DNA of 64,000 nucleotides, taken from contig CAMNXA010000013.1 of NCBI GenBank assembly GCA_946566685.1, positions 1-64,000 of the forward strand, in the 5' to 3' direction. The DNA is from an uncultured Lachnospiraceae bacterium (GTDB lineage: Bacteria > Bacillota > Clostridia > Lachnospirales > Lachnospiraceae). Positions 35,479 to 42,410 of the stretch are shown here, piece by piece (within the stretch, counting starts at the first letter, position 1; each line of letters opens with the position of its first letter). Position numbers and translations under genes: made by a program. The notes below the pieces were generated by a model. It had not been told where the DNA came from, did not search any database, and worked only from the letters and a program-made list of their open reading frames with translations.

Positions 35479-37317
35479 ATGATGCGGGAACTGGAATATC
35501 CTTTTGACAGTGAAGAGATTTTAAAAAAGTCCAGGAAAATAAAGAGAAAACTTCTGGAGGAACGGTCAGATTTTCTGGATAAAAAGATTGCCGTCCTGGG
35601 GGGCAGCACCACCCATGATATCGTGAGAGTGCTGGAGGTGTTCCTCTTAGAGCAGGGGATACGGCCTGCGTTTTATGAGTCGGAGTATGCGCAGTACTGG
35701 CAGGATGCGATGTTTGATAATCCGGCCTTGGAGGATTTCGCGCCGGATCTGATCTTTATCCATACTTCCAACCGCAACATCAGCCGTTTTCCGGCGGTCG
35801 GGGACAGTGCTGAGCAGGTGGAAGAACTGCTTGGGGAACAGTATGAACATTTCCGGGTGATGTGGGACAAGATTGCAAAGAAGTATCATTGCCCCATCAT
35901 CCAGAATAATTTTGAATACCCCTTTTACCGGCTTCTGGGCAACCGGGAAGCGACAGATATACACGGCAGGATATCTTTTATCAATCGCCTGAATGAGAAG
36001 TTCTATGAGTATGCCAGGGCGCATGCACATTTTTATATCAATGATATCAATTACATGGCGGCGGCTTACGGGCTGGACAGATGGGCCGACCCGCTGTACT
36101 GGCATATGTATAAGTATGCCATGTGTTTACAGGCAATCCCGGAGTTTGCCTTTAATGTGTCGCATATTATCAAAGCGGTCTTTGGCAGGAATAAAAAGGC
36201 GCTGGTGCTGGATCTGGATAACACACTCTGGGGCGGCATCGTGGGAGATGACGGCGTGGAGGGGCTGGAAATCGGGCAGGAGACGCCCATGGGCCAGGTT
36301 TATGCAGAGTTCCAGGGATATGTGAAGGCCCAGAAAGAGATTGGCGTACTCCTTTGCGTGGATTCCAAGAATGAGGAGGAAAATGCCATTGCGGGGCTGA
36401 ATCATCCGGACGGGACGCTTCGGCCGGATGATTTCATCGTGATCGAGGCCAACTGGGAGCCCAAGAGCAAGAATATTGTGCAGATTGCCAAAGATTTGAA
36501 TATTTTGCCGGACAGCCTGGTATTTGTGGATGATAATCCGGCAGAACGGGAGATTGTGGAGAGCCAGGTGCCGGGGGTTGCAGCGCCGCAGATCGGTTCG
36601 CCGGAGCAGTATATCCGGGTGATTGACCGCTCCGGGTTCTTTGAAGTGACACAACTGTCAGAAGATGACCGGAAGCGCAATGAGATGTATAAGGCCAATA
36701 TCCAGAGACAGCGGCAGGCTCAGGATTTTGGGGATTACAGGGAATATCTGCTGTCCTTACAGATGCAGGGAACTATCCGGGCATTTGAGCCTTTGTATAT
36801 GGCGCGTATTGCCCAGCTTTCCAATAAGAGCAACCAGTTCAACCTGACCACCAGAAGGTACACCCAGGCCGATATCGAGGCTTTTGCGGCGGATGATGCT
36901 TACATCACCAGATACGGGAAGCTGGAGGACAAGTTCGGTGACAATGGGGTGGTGAGCGTGGTGATCGGCAGGCAGGGAACCATGGAGGACATTCCTGCCT
37001 ATCAGAGGCGGGAGACGGTGTCCGGAGAGCAGGGAGATGTGCTGCACCTGGAACTGTGGCTGATGAGCTGCCGGGTACTCAAACGGGACATGGAATACGC
37101 CATGATGGACAGTGTGGTATCGGCATGCAGGGACAGAGGAATCCATACCATCATCGGCTATTATTATAAAACGGCCAAGAACGGTATGGTGAGAGAGTTC
37201 TACGGACAGATGGGATTTGAGAAGATCGCAGAAGATGACACGGGTGTCAGTACGTGGCAGTATACGATTCCCGATGTGTATCAGCCAAAGAATACGGTGA
37301 TTGAGGTTGCCAAGTAG
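35479..37317 (+). CDS. FkbH-like HAD-IIIC protein with GNAT-like C-terminal domain
   Basis: 612 residues from the ATG at 35479 (AGGGAGA upstream); the longer frame would run into the SGNH gene and through the terminator. Three parts: an N-terminal SGNH-like region (about 35-200, LGGSTTHDIVRVLE), the HAD domain with KALVLDLDNTLWGGIVGDDG (D245-x-D247) and VFVDDNPAERE (near 351), and a GNAT-like tail (about 440-590, LSNKSNQFNLTTRRY, then VREFYGQMGFEKI). FkbH proteins turn 1,3-bisphosphoglycerate into glyceryl-ACP in methoxymalonyl-ACP synthesis. The acyl carrier protein is the next gene. No polyketide synthase is near, so the acyl group may go to the surface glycan (inference). Confidence 0.9.
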   Translation: MMRELEYPFDSEEILKKSRKIKRKLLEERSDFLDKKIAVLGGSTTHDIVRVLEVFLLEQGIRPAFYESEYAQYWQDAMFDNPALEDFAPDLIFIHTSNRNISRFPAVGDSAEQVEELLGEQYEHFRVMWDKIAKKYHCPIIQNNFEYPFYRLLGNREATDIHGRISFINRLNEKFYEYARAHAHFYINDINYMAAAYGLDRWADPLYWHMYKYAMCLQAIPEFAFNVSHIIKAVFGRNKKALVLDLDNTLWGGIVGDDGVEGLEIGQETPMGQVYAEFQGYVKAQKEIGVLLCVDSKNEEENAIAGLNHPDGTLRPDDFIVIEANWEPKSKNIVQIAKDLNILPDSLVFVDDNPAEREIVESQVPGVAAPQIGSPEQYIRVIDRSGFFEVTQLSEDDRKRNEMYKANIQRQRQAQDFGDYREYLLSLQMQGTIRAFEPLYMARIAQLSNKSNQFNLTTRRYTQADIEAFAADDAYITRYGKLEDKFGDNGVVSVVIGRQGTMEDIPAYQRRETVSGEQGDVLHLELWLMSCRVLKRDMEYAMMDSVVSACRDRGIHTIIGYYYKTAKNGMVREFYGQMGFEKIAEDDTGVSTWQYTIPDVYQPKNTVIEVAK

Positions 37318-37385
37318 TGCAAAAAAGGATATAGTAGTAAATGATTTGCCGGGAAAGACCGGACATTGGAATCGTGGAGGATGTT

Positions 37386-37628
37386 ATGAGCAGAGAAGAG
37401 GTATTTGCAAGACTGAATGAAGTGTTTCGGGATGTGTTTGACGATGAGGAGATTACGGTGACAGATGCCACCACGGCGGATGATATCGAGGAGTGGGATT
37501 CCCTGGAACATATCAATCTGCTGGCGGCCGTGGAGCAGGAGTTTGGCATGAAGTTTAATATGGGACAGGTTGTGTCCATGAAGAATGTGGGTGAGATGGC
37601 GGATATCATCATCAGCAAGATCGGTTAA
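37386..37628 (+). CDS. Acyl carrier protein
   Basis: 80 residues from the ATG at 37386, 7 bases after GGAGG. EEWDSLEHINLL holds the phosphopantetheine attachment Ser39 in the DSL motif. Acidic four-helix pattern as in ACP/DltC. It sits 68 bases after the FkbH-like gene, which is the expected loading enzyme, and shares the bases TTAA at its stop with the convergent VOC gene. Holo-form needs a phosphopantetheinyl transferase, which this window lacks. Confidence 0.93.
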   Translation: MSREEVFARLNEVFRDVFDDEEITVTDATTADDIEEWDSLEHINLLAAVEQEFGMKFNMGQVVSMKNVGEMADIIISKIG

Positions 37629-38020
37629 GACATCAGTTCGATCATACCAAGGACAGCGCTGCTTAAGAATACCACGTCCCGGCCTCCCAAAGCAGGGGCG
37701 GGGGTGGGTGTGTCGATGGCGATAAAGCCGCCGGCGGTGAGGTCTGTGAGGGCAGCATCGAAGTCCGTGGTCTCATAACAGATATGATAGGGACTGTTTT
37801 TATACCGTTTCATCAGTCCGGACACCACGGAATCCTCCGCATAGGGGGAGACCAGTTCTACCCGATAGCCGTCTTTGATGAGGAAACAGATGTCTACCTT
37901 GCGGATCTCATCCCGCAGGGTATCCTGTTCAATTTGGTAGCCGAGGGACAGGAAGGTGTCTTTGGCTTTTTCTATTTTTTTGACAAGATAGCCGATGTGG
38001 TGGATGGACAGAGAGGTCAT
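37625..38020 (-). CDS. VOC-superfamily (glyoxalase-fold) protein
   Basis: 131 residues. Paired beta-alpha-beta-beta-beta units: SIHHIGYLVKKIEKAKDTFLSLGY and YHICYETTDFDAALTDLTAGGF. Metal-ligand-like residues are His7 or His8, Glu near 55 (YRVELVSP), His near 78 (YHICYE) and Glu near 127 (GMIELM), the layout of methylmalonyl-CoA epimerase-like members. It shares 4 bases with the acp stop. Such proteins recur beside FkbH/ACP pairs, so it may act on the ACP-bound acyl group or its precursor; not proven. Its own promoter lies at 38104-38132. Confidence 0.78.
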   Translation of the reverse strand: MTSLSIHHIGYLVKKIEKAKDTFLSLGYQIEQDTLRDEIRKVDICFLIKDGYRVELVSPYAEDSVVSGLMKRYKNSPYHICYETTDFDAALTDLTAGGFIAIDTPTPAPALGGRDVVFLSSAVLGMIELMS

Positions 38021-38050
38021 GCGGTGCTCCTTTCAATTCTTACGCTTCCT

Positions 38051-38096
38051 CGAGGTCGCGAAGCGATCCTCGCAAAGTTAATTTGCGAAGCAAATT
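38051..38096. repeat. Two tandem hairpins with the GCGAAGC core in the VOC leader
   Basis: AATTTGC-GAA-GCAAATT (38080-38096) is a perfect 7-bp stem with a 3-base loop. CGAGGTCGC-GAA-GCGA-T-CCTCG (38051-38072) has a 9-bp stem with one bulged T. Both contain GCGAAGC, a sequence known to form an unusually stable DNA mini-hairpin. On the minus strand they lie at the very 5' end of the VOC transcript predicted from the promoter at 38104-38132. Confidence 0.75.
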
Positions 38097-38103
38097 TACT
38101 TTT

Positions 38104-38132
38104 AGTATATCAGTGATAAAGAATAATGTAAA
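38104..38132 (-). promoter_or_regulatory. Sigma-A-like promoter of the VOC gene
   Basis: On the minus strand TTTACA (plus 38127-38132) and TATACT (plus 38104-38109) are 17 bases apart. Transcription would begin near 38097, directly at the first hairpin, leaving a leader of about 77 bases with an AAAGGAG ribosome site at its end. Confidence 0.65.
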
Positions 38133-38153
38133 CGGCCAGGATGGAGGGTTGTC

Positions 38154-38603
38154 ATGAAAATTAAGGCGCTCTATGACAAATATAAAGATTTTATCATGGA
38201 AGTGATCCACTTTGGGATCGTGGGTGTGATGAATACATTGTTAGGATATCTGATCATGTCGGGCTTATATAATCTGGCTCACTGGAATTATTGGGTGTCC
38301 AGCGGGACTTCCTATTTCATTGGCAGCGTATTCTCTTATTATATGAACGGTAAGGTAACTTTCAAGGTGGAAAATAAGGACAAATGGCTTCCCTGGCGGT
38401 TTGCCATCAATATCGTGGTCTGCTATGGGCTGGCCTACGGGATTGCAAGGCCGCTCATCCGTTACCTGCTGGCCGCACAGCCGCCTGTGGTGGTGGATAA
38501 TGTGGCGATGATACTGGGGATGGGGCTGTTTATCGTGATGAATTTCTTCGGACAGAAGCTGTTTGTGTTCCGGACGGGGAGAAGAGGACATAAGGCCAAA
38601 TAA
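38154..38603 (+). CDS. GtrA-family membrane protein
   Basis: 149 residues, four membrane segments (about 18-38, 45-63, 82-102, 118-137). FGIVGVMNTLLGYLIMSGLY (near 19) and GSVFSYYMNGKVTFKV (near 59), the latter the conserved NrxWtF-like position. GtrA proteins are thought to flip polyprenyl-phosphate sugars or to support the transferases that use them. It is followed one base later by a large DUF6044-like membrane protein, a plausible user of the flipped donor. Ribosome site GGAGGG. Confidence 0.9.
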   Translation: MKIKALYDKYKDFIMEVIHFGIVGVMNTLLGYLIMSGLYNLAHWNYWVSSGTSYFIGSVFSYYMNGKVTFKVENKDKWLPWRFAINIVVCYGLAYGIARPLIRYLLAAQPPVVVDNVAMILGMGLFIVMNFFGQKLFVFRTGRRGHKAK

Positions 38604-38604
38604 T

Positions 38605-40359
38605 ATGAGGAATTTGATGAAACAAAAGTGGTTTGTCTGGCTTACCAGATACTGGTTCCTTTTTCCGATTGCAGGTTTTGTATTGCTGACGGCGGGGGTG
38701 CTGTTTGGCTTTGGGGAACGCAGTTATATTGCAGTGCATGACAATATGGATCTGTTTCTTGCACAGTATCAGATGCTGAAAAATACGGGCACTTTTTGGA
38801 AGCATGGTGTGGACGTGCCCTTTCTGGGCGGTGTCAGCAGGGATCTTCTGCCCTCTGAACTGTCTTTATACAGTTTGTTGTATATGATTTTCCCAACCTA
38901 CACAGCCTATGTACTGGGACTTTTGGGAAAGATTGGGCTGGGAATATTTTCCTTCCGCCTGCTGGCGAAGGAACTGGTGGGGGAACGGTATCTGCTGTAT
39001 CGTCCCGTCATCTATATGGTGGGATTTGCCTATGGCATTATCTATTTCTTCCCGGCTTTTGGGTTTGCCTTTGCCTCCATTCCGCTGTGTTTATTTTTGC
39101 TGGTGAGGATATACAGACAGCCGGGGCCGTGGTGGTACTTGGCGCTCTTTGCCTATCCGCTGGTATCCTATTTTTCTTACCATGGCATCTTTATCCTGGG
39201 GTATCTGGTGATTGCCATCGTGTGGCTTTCCATCCGGGATAAAAAGTTTTCGAAATCATTGGCGTGCGCACTGGTGGTGCTGGCGGCGGGGTATGTGGTG
39301 TGCGAGTACCGGCTGTTCGGACAGATGCTCCTTGGCGATGAGGTGACGATACGGTCTACAATCGTGAATCCTTCTCTCACCCTGCCGGAGATTGGGCGGG
39401 AGATCGTTACCGTGTGGAAGGATGGTATCTTCCATGCGGAGGATGTGCACAGGAAGGTGGTTATGCCAGTCTGCGCCGTTTATTTTGTGATTGTGAATCT
39501 GTCCTATCTTCGGAAGAAGCAGGGAGGCAAGATTTGCCGAGACCCTTTTAATCTGTTGATGGTGTTTATTCTGTTTAACTGTCTGATTTATGGGCTGTAT
39601 GATTTTGAGCCCCTGCGGACACTTGTGGAGACCATACTGCCGCCACTACAGGGCTGGCAGTTTAACCGGACGATTTTTTTTAATCCGTTTCTGTGGGATC
39701 TGGCGCTTCTGCTGATTTTGATCCGTCTCTATGACAGAGGAATCCTTCTCCTGTGGGGGGCTAATCTGATCGTCTGTGGGGCGGCGCTGGCGGTGATTCT
39801 TGCGCCCACCAGATACAACGATCTGTATACCACCTGCCATCACAGGCTGTATGAGTACAATCACGGCACGGAAGTTGACGAGTTTGATTATGAACAGTTT
39901 TATGCGGTACGCCTGTTTGACCGGATTAAGGAAGAGATTGGGTATGAGGGCGAGTGGAGCGCCGCATACGGGATGCATCCGGCGGTGCTTGAATATAACG
40001 ATATTTCTACCCTGGATGGGTATCTGGGATTTTATGCGCAGCAGTATAAGGAGGATTTCCGCAAGATCATTGCGCCGGCTCTTGCGCGCGTGGAGGCCAG
40101 CCGTATCTATTATGATGACTGGGGAGCCAGGGCTTATCTGTATTCCGGTACGGATGAGAGCGTGGTCAGTTCCGCCAAGACCGTCTATGCCACAGACGAC
40201 ACCCTCTATATGAACCCGGAGGCTTTTCGGAGACTGGGCGGAACCTATCTTTTTTCCAGAATCCGCTTTTCCAATGCGGAGGAGGCGGAACTGGAGCTTT
40301 TGGGGGAATATACGGCGGAGGATGGCAGTCTGACCATATATGTATATGTATGCAGATAG
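38605..40359 (+). CDS. DUF6044/YfhO-like multi-spanning membrane protein
   Basis: About 584 residues with 11-13 membrane segments. The first loop has YIAVHDNMDLFLAQYQMLKN (near 44), an acidic DNMD loop like that of YfhO/GT-C proteins, and VPFLGGVSRDLLPSE follows. The C-terminal 150 residues (EYNDISTLDGYLGFYAQQYK, near 470) form an outside domain. YfhO is linked to glycosylation of lipoteichoic acid, so a sugar-transfer role is reasonable but unproven. Alternative start at 38617 (GAGG 6 bases upstream). Next to gtrA. Confidence 0.72.
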   Translation: MRNLMKQKWFVWLTRYWFLFPIAGFVLLTAGVLFGFGERSYIAVHDNMDLFLAQYQMLKNTGTFWKHGVDVPFLGGVSRDLLPSELSLYSLLYMIFPTYTAYVLGLLGKIGLGIFSFRLLAKELVGERYLLYRPVIYMVGFAYGIIYFFPAFGFAFASIPLCLFLLVRIYRQPGPWWYLALFAYPLVSYFSYHGIFILGYLVIAIVWLSIRDKKFSKSLACALVVLAAGYVVCEYRLFGQMLLGDEVTIRSTIVNPSLTLPEIGREIVTVWKDGIFHAEDVHRKVVMPVCAVYFVIVNLSYLRKKQGGKICRDPFNLLMVFILFNCLIYGLYDFEPLRTLVETILPPLQGWQFNRTIFFNPFLWDLALLLILIRLYDRGILLLWGANLIVCGAALAVILAPTRYNDLYTTCHHRLYEYNHGTEVDEFDYEQFYAVRLFDRIKEEIGYEGEWSAAYGMHPAVLEYNDISTLDGYLGFYAQQYKEDFRKIIAPALARVEASRIYYDDWGARAYLYSGTDESVVSSAKTVYATDDTLYMNPEAFRRLGGTYLFSRIRFSNAEEAELELLGEYTAEDGSLTIYVYVCR

Positions 40360-40447
40360 CAGGCGATATGAAGTATGATAGAAAATAAGGAAATAACAGA
40401 TTAATGACGGATATGTCATAAAAAAGCAATAACAAAGGAGGATCGAA

Positions 40448-41428
40448 ATGCCGATCAGAGTACACAATTTTGGAGGCGTTGTGGGATGGAACGCCAAAAA
40501 ATATCTGCCCAGACTGTCCAGCGCGAGTTATCTGAAGCTACAGTTTGTCAGCAGAAGGAGATCGCAGAAGAATTATATAGAATATTTTCTGGAGCATGAG
40601 GAGGCGCCGCAGCCCCTGGTCGTAAATCTGGAGACGGTAAACCGCTGTAACAGCACCTGTGAGTTCTGTACGGCCAATATTCATGCGGAGAAACGTCCCT
40701 ATAAGAAGATGGAGGAGGACCTGTATTATTCCATCATCGACCAGCTTCAGGAATGGGATTATAAGGGACATCTGACGCTCTACGGGAATAACGAACCCTG
40801 GCTGGACAAGCGGATCGTGGGTTTTCACCGGTATGCCAGGGAGAAACTGCCCGATGCCTTTATCTTCATGTCCACCAATGGTCTGTTGCTGGACGTGGAT
40901 AAGGTAAAATCCATTGTTCCCTATGTGGATCAGCTGATCATCAACAATTACTGTCTGGATATGAAGATGCATGACAATGTAAAAGTCATCCATGACTATG
41001 TAAAGGAGCATCCGGAAGAATTTCAGGATGTGGATATCCTGATTCAGATACGATATTTAAAAGAGGTATTGACCAACCGGGCGGGCAGTGCGCCCAACAA
41101 GCAGTCCAAAGGGCGGATCATCAAGGAAACCTGCCTGATGCCGTTCACAGATCTGTGGATCACGCCCCATGGGAAGCTGGGGATCTGCTGCTGTGACAAC
41201 TTTGAGGTGACGGAGATGGCGGATCTGAATCAGGTGTCCGTGAAAGAGGGCTGGAACAGTGAGAATTACAGGAAACTGCGGGAGGCCATTGTGGAGGGCA
41301 GGCAAAATTATCCCTTCTGTAAGTACTGTGACTTTATTGATGCGGGACTGCGCATGGATGCGGTGGAGGATGCCCTGAAACACCGGAAGATGCATGGCGC
41401 GAGACAATCGGTGTTCAAGAAAAAATAA
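40448..41428 (+). CDS. Radical SAM/SPASM-domain protein
   Basis: 326 residues. The radical SAM cluster motif is CNSTCEFC (Cys67, Cys71, Cys74), followed by LTLYGNNEPWLDKRI (a GGEP-like position, near 112) and FIFMSTNGLLLD (near 140). The C-terminal Cys-rich part (CLMPFTDLWITPHGKLGICCCDNF, then FCKYCDF; key Cys residues only) fits SPASM auxiliary cluster binding. Such enzymes modify peptides or sugars by radical chemistry. No precursor-peptide gene is seen near. It sits between glycan membrane proteins behind AAAGGAGG, so a sugar or lipid-linked substrate is possible. Confidence 0.85.
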   Translation: MPIRVHNFGGVVGWNAKKYLPRLSSASYLKLQFVSRRRSQKNYIEYFLEHEEAPQPLVVNLETVNRCNSTCEFCTANIHAEKRPYKKMEEDLYYSIIDQLQEWDYKGHLTLYGNNEPWLDKRIVGFHRYAREKLPDAFIFMSTNGLLLDVDKVKSIVPYVDQLIINNYCLDMKMHDNVKVIHDYVKEHPEEFQDVDILIQIRYLKEVLTNRAGSAPNKQSKGRIIKETCLMPFTDLWITPHGKLGICCCDNFEVTEMADLNQVSVKEGWNSENYRKLREAIVEGRQNYPFCKYCDFIDAGLRMDAVEDALKHRKMHGARQSVFKKK

Positions 41429-41448
41429 GGCTGGATGGTTCAAAGTAT

Positions 41449-42408
41449 ATGGGTGGAAAGAGAAACAGGCGAAAGCCAGATCAAAGAAAAGACACAAGGA
41501 TGAGCTCCGGACGGATTGCAGCGGCTGTGTTGTGTACAACAGCGGTTTGCGCAGTGGTTGTCTGCGGCGCCGTTTTCGTGGGAAATCATATCAGCGGAAA
41601 CAGGGAAAGCGGCCAGACAACGGAGGAGATAAAGATGGATGGTATGCAGGATGTTCCGGAAATGGAGATGACGGTTTTGGAACAGAAGGCGCCTGACAAA
41701 AAAGCGGGTACTACAGTCTCTATCATGGGGGACAGTATCTCTACCTTTCGGGGGTATATACCGGAGGGGTATTATGAATTTTTCCCGGAAAACGGGCTGG
41801 TGTCGGATGTGGATGATACCTGGTGGAAGCGGATTCTGGATGAGAAGGGATGGACGTTGTGTGTCAATGGATCCAGTTCCGGGGCGACCTGCGTGGGAGA
41901 TTCTACTGGTAAGGATGATCCACAGTGCGGCTGTAATGAATTTCGCACAGGCGGTCTTGGCGGGCCGGATGGGGCGGCGCCGGATATCATCATTGTCTAT
42001 ATGGGTACGAATGATTTGTTGCAGAGTATCCCGCTGGGAGATAATGATGGAACAAAGCCGGTGCCGGAGGGAGAGGTTTCCCTGTTTGGGGATGCCTATA
42101 CCCTGATGCTGGATAAATTGCAGGCAAAGTATCCGTCATCCAGGATATACTGCTGTACGATAACACAGATTGGCACCTACGGGCACGGTACCCCCTTTGT
42201 GGAGATGGTCAATGGGGAGGGTTTGACGGCGGCGGATTACAGTGCAAGGATTGCACAGATTGCAGGGAATAAGAATCTGCCGGTGATCGATCTGTATGGC
42301 TGCGGCATTGCGGTGAAGAATCTGCATAATACCACTGCGGACGGCGTACATCCAACACCGGAGGGCATGGAGTATATTGCAAAAGCAGTCGGAAAGGTGC
42401 TGGACTGA
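41449..42408 (+). CDS. SGNH/GDSL-type hydrolase, membrane-anchored
   Basis: 319 residues. Basic N-terminus, membrane anchor (about 23-45), short linker, then SGNH domain. Block I is VSIMGDSISTFRG (Ser near 92), block II VNGSSSGATC, block III IIVYMGTNDLL and block V DGVHPTPEGMEYI (near 298). Ser, Asn and Asp-x-x-His are all present. It starts 20 bases after the radical SAM gene and ends 2 bases before a GT-C gene. It is probably a surface deacylase or acyl transferase for the glycan made by its neighbours. Confidence 0.85.
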   Translation: MGGKRNRRKPDQRKDTRMSSGRIAAAVLCTTAVCAVVVCGAVFVGNHISGNRESGQTTEEIKMDGMQDVPEMEMTVLEQKAPDKKAGTTVSIMGDSISTFRGYIPEGYYEFFPENGLVSDVDDTWWKRILDEKGWTLCVNGSSSGATCVGDSTGKDDPQCGCNEFRTGGLGGPDGAAPDIIIVYMGTNDLLQSIPLGDNDGTKPVPEGEVSLFGDAYTLMLDKLQAKYPSSRIYCCTITQIGTYGHGTPFVEMVNGEGLTAADYSARIAQIAGNKNLPVIDLYGCGIAVKNLHNTTADGVHPTPEGMEYIAKAVGKVLD

Positions 42409-42410
42409 AG

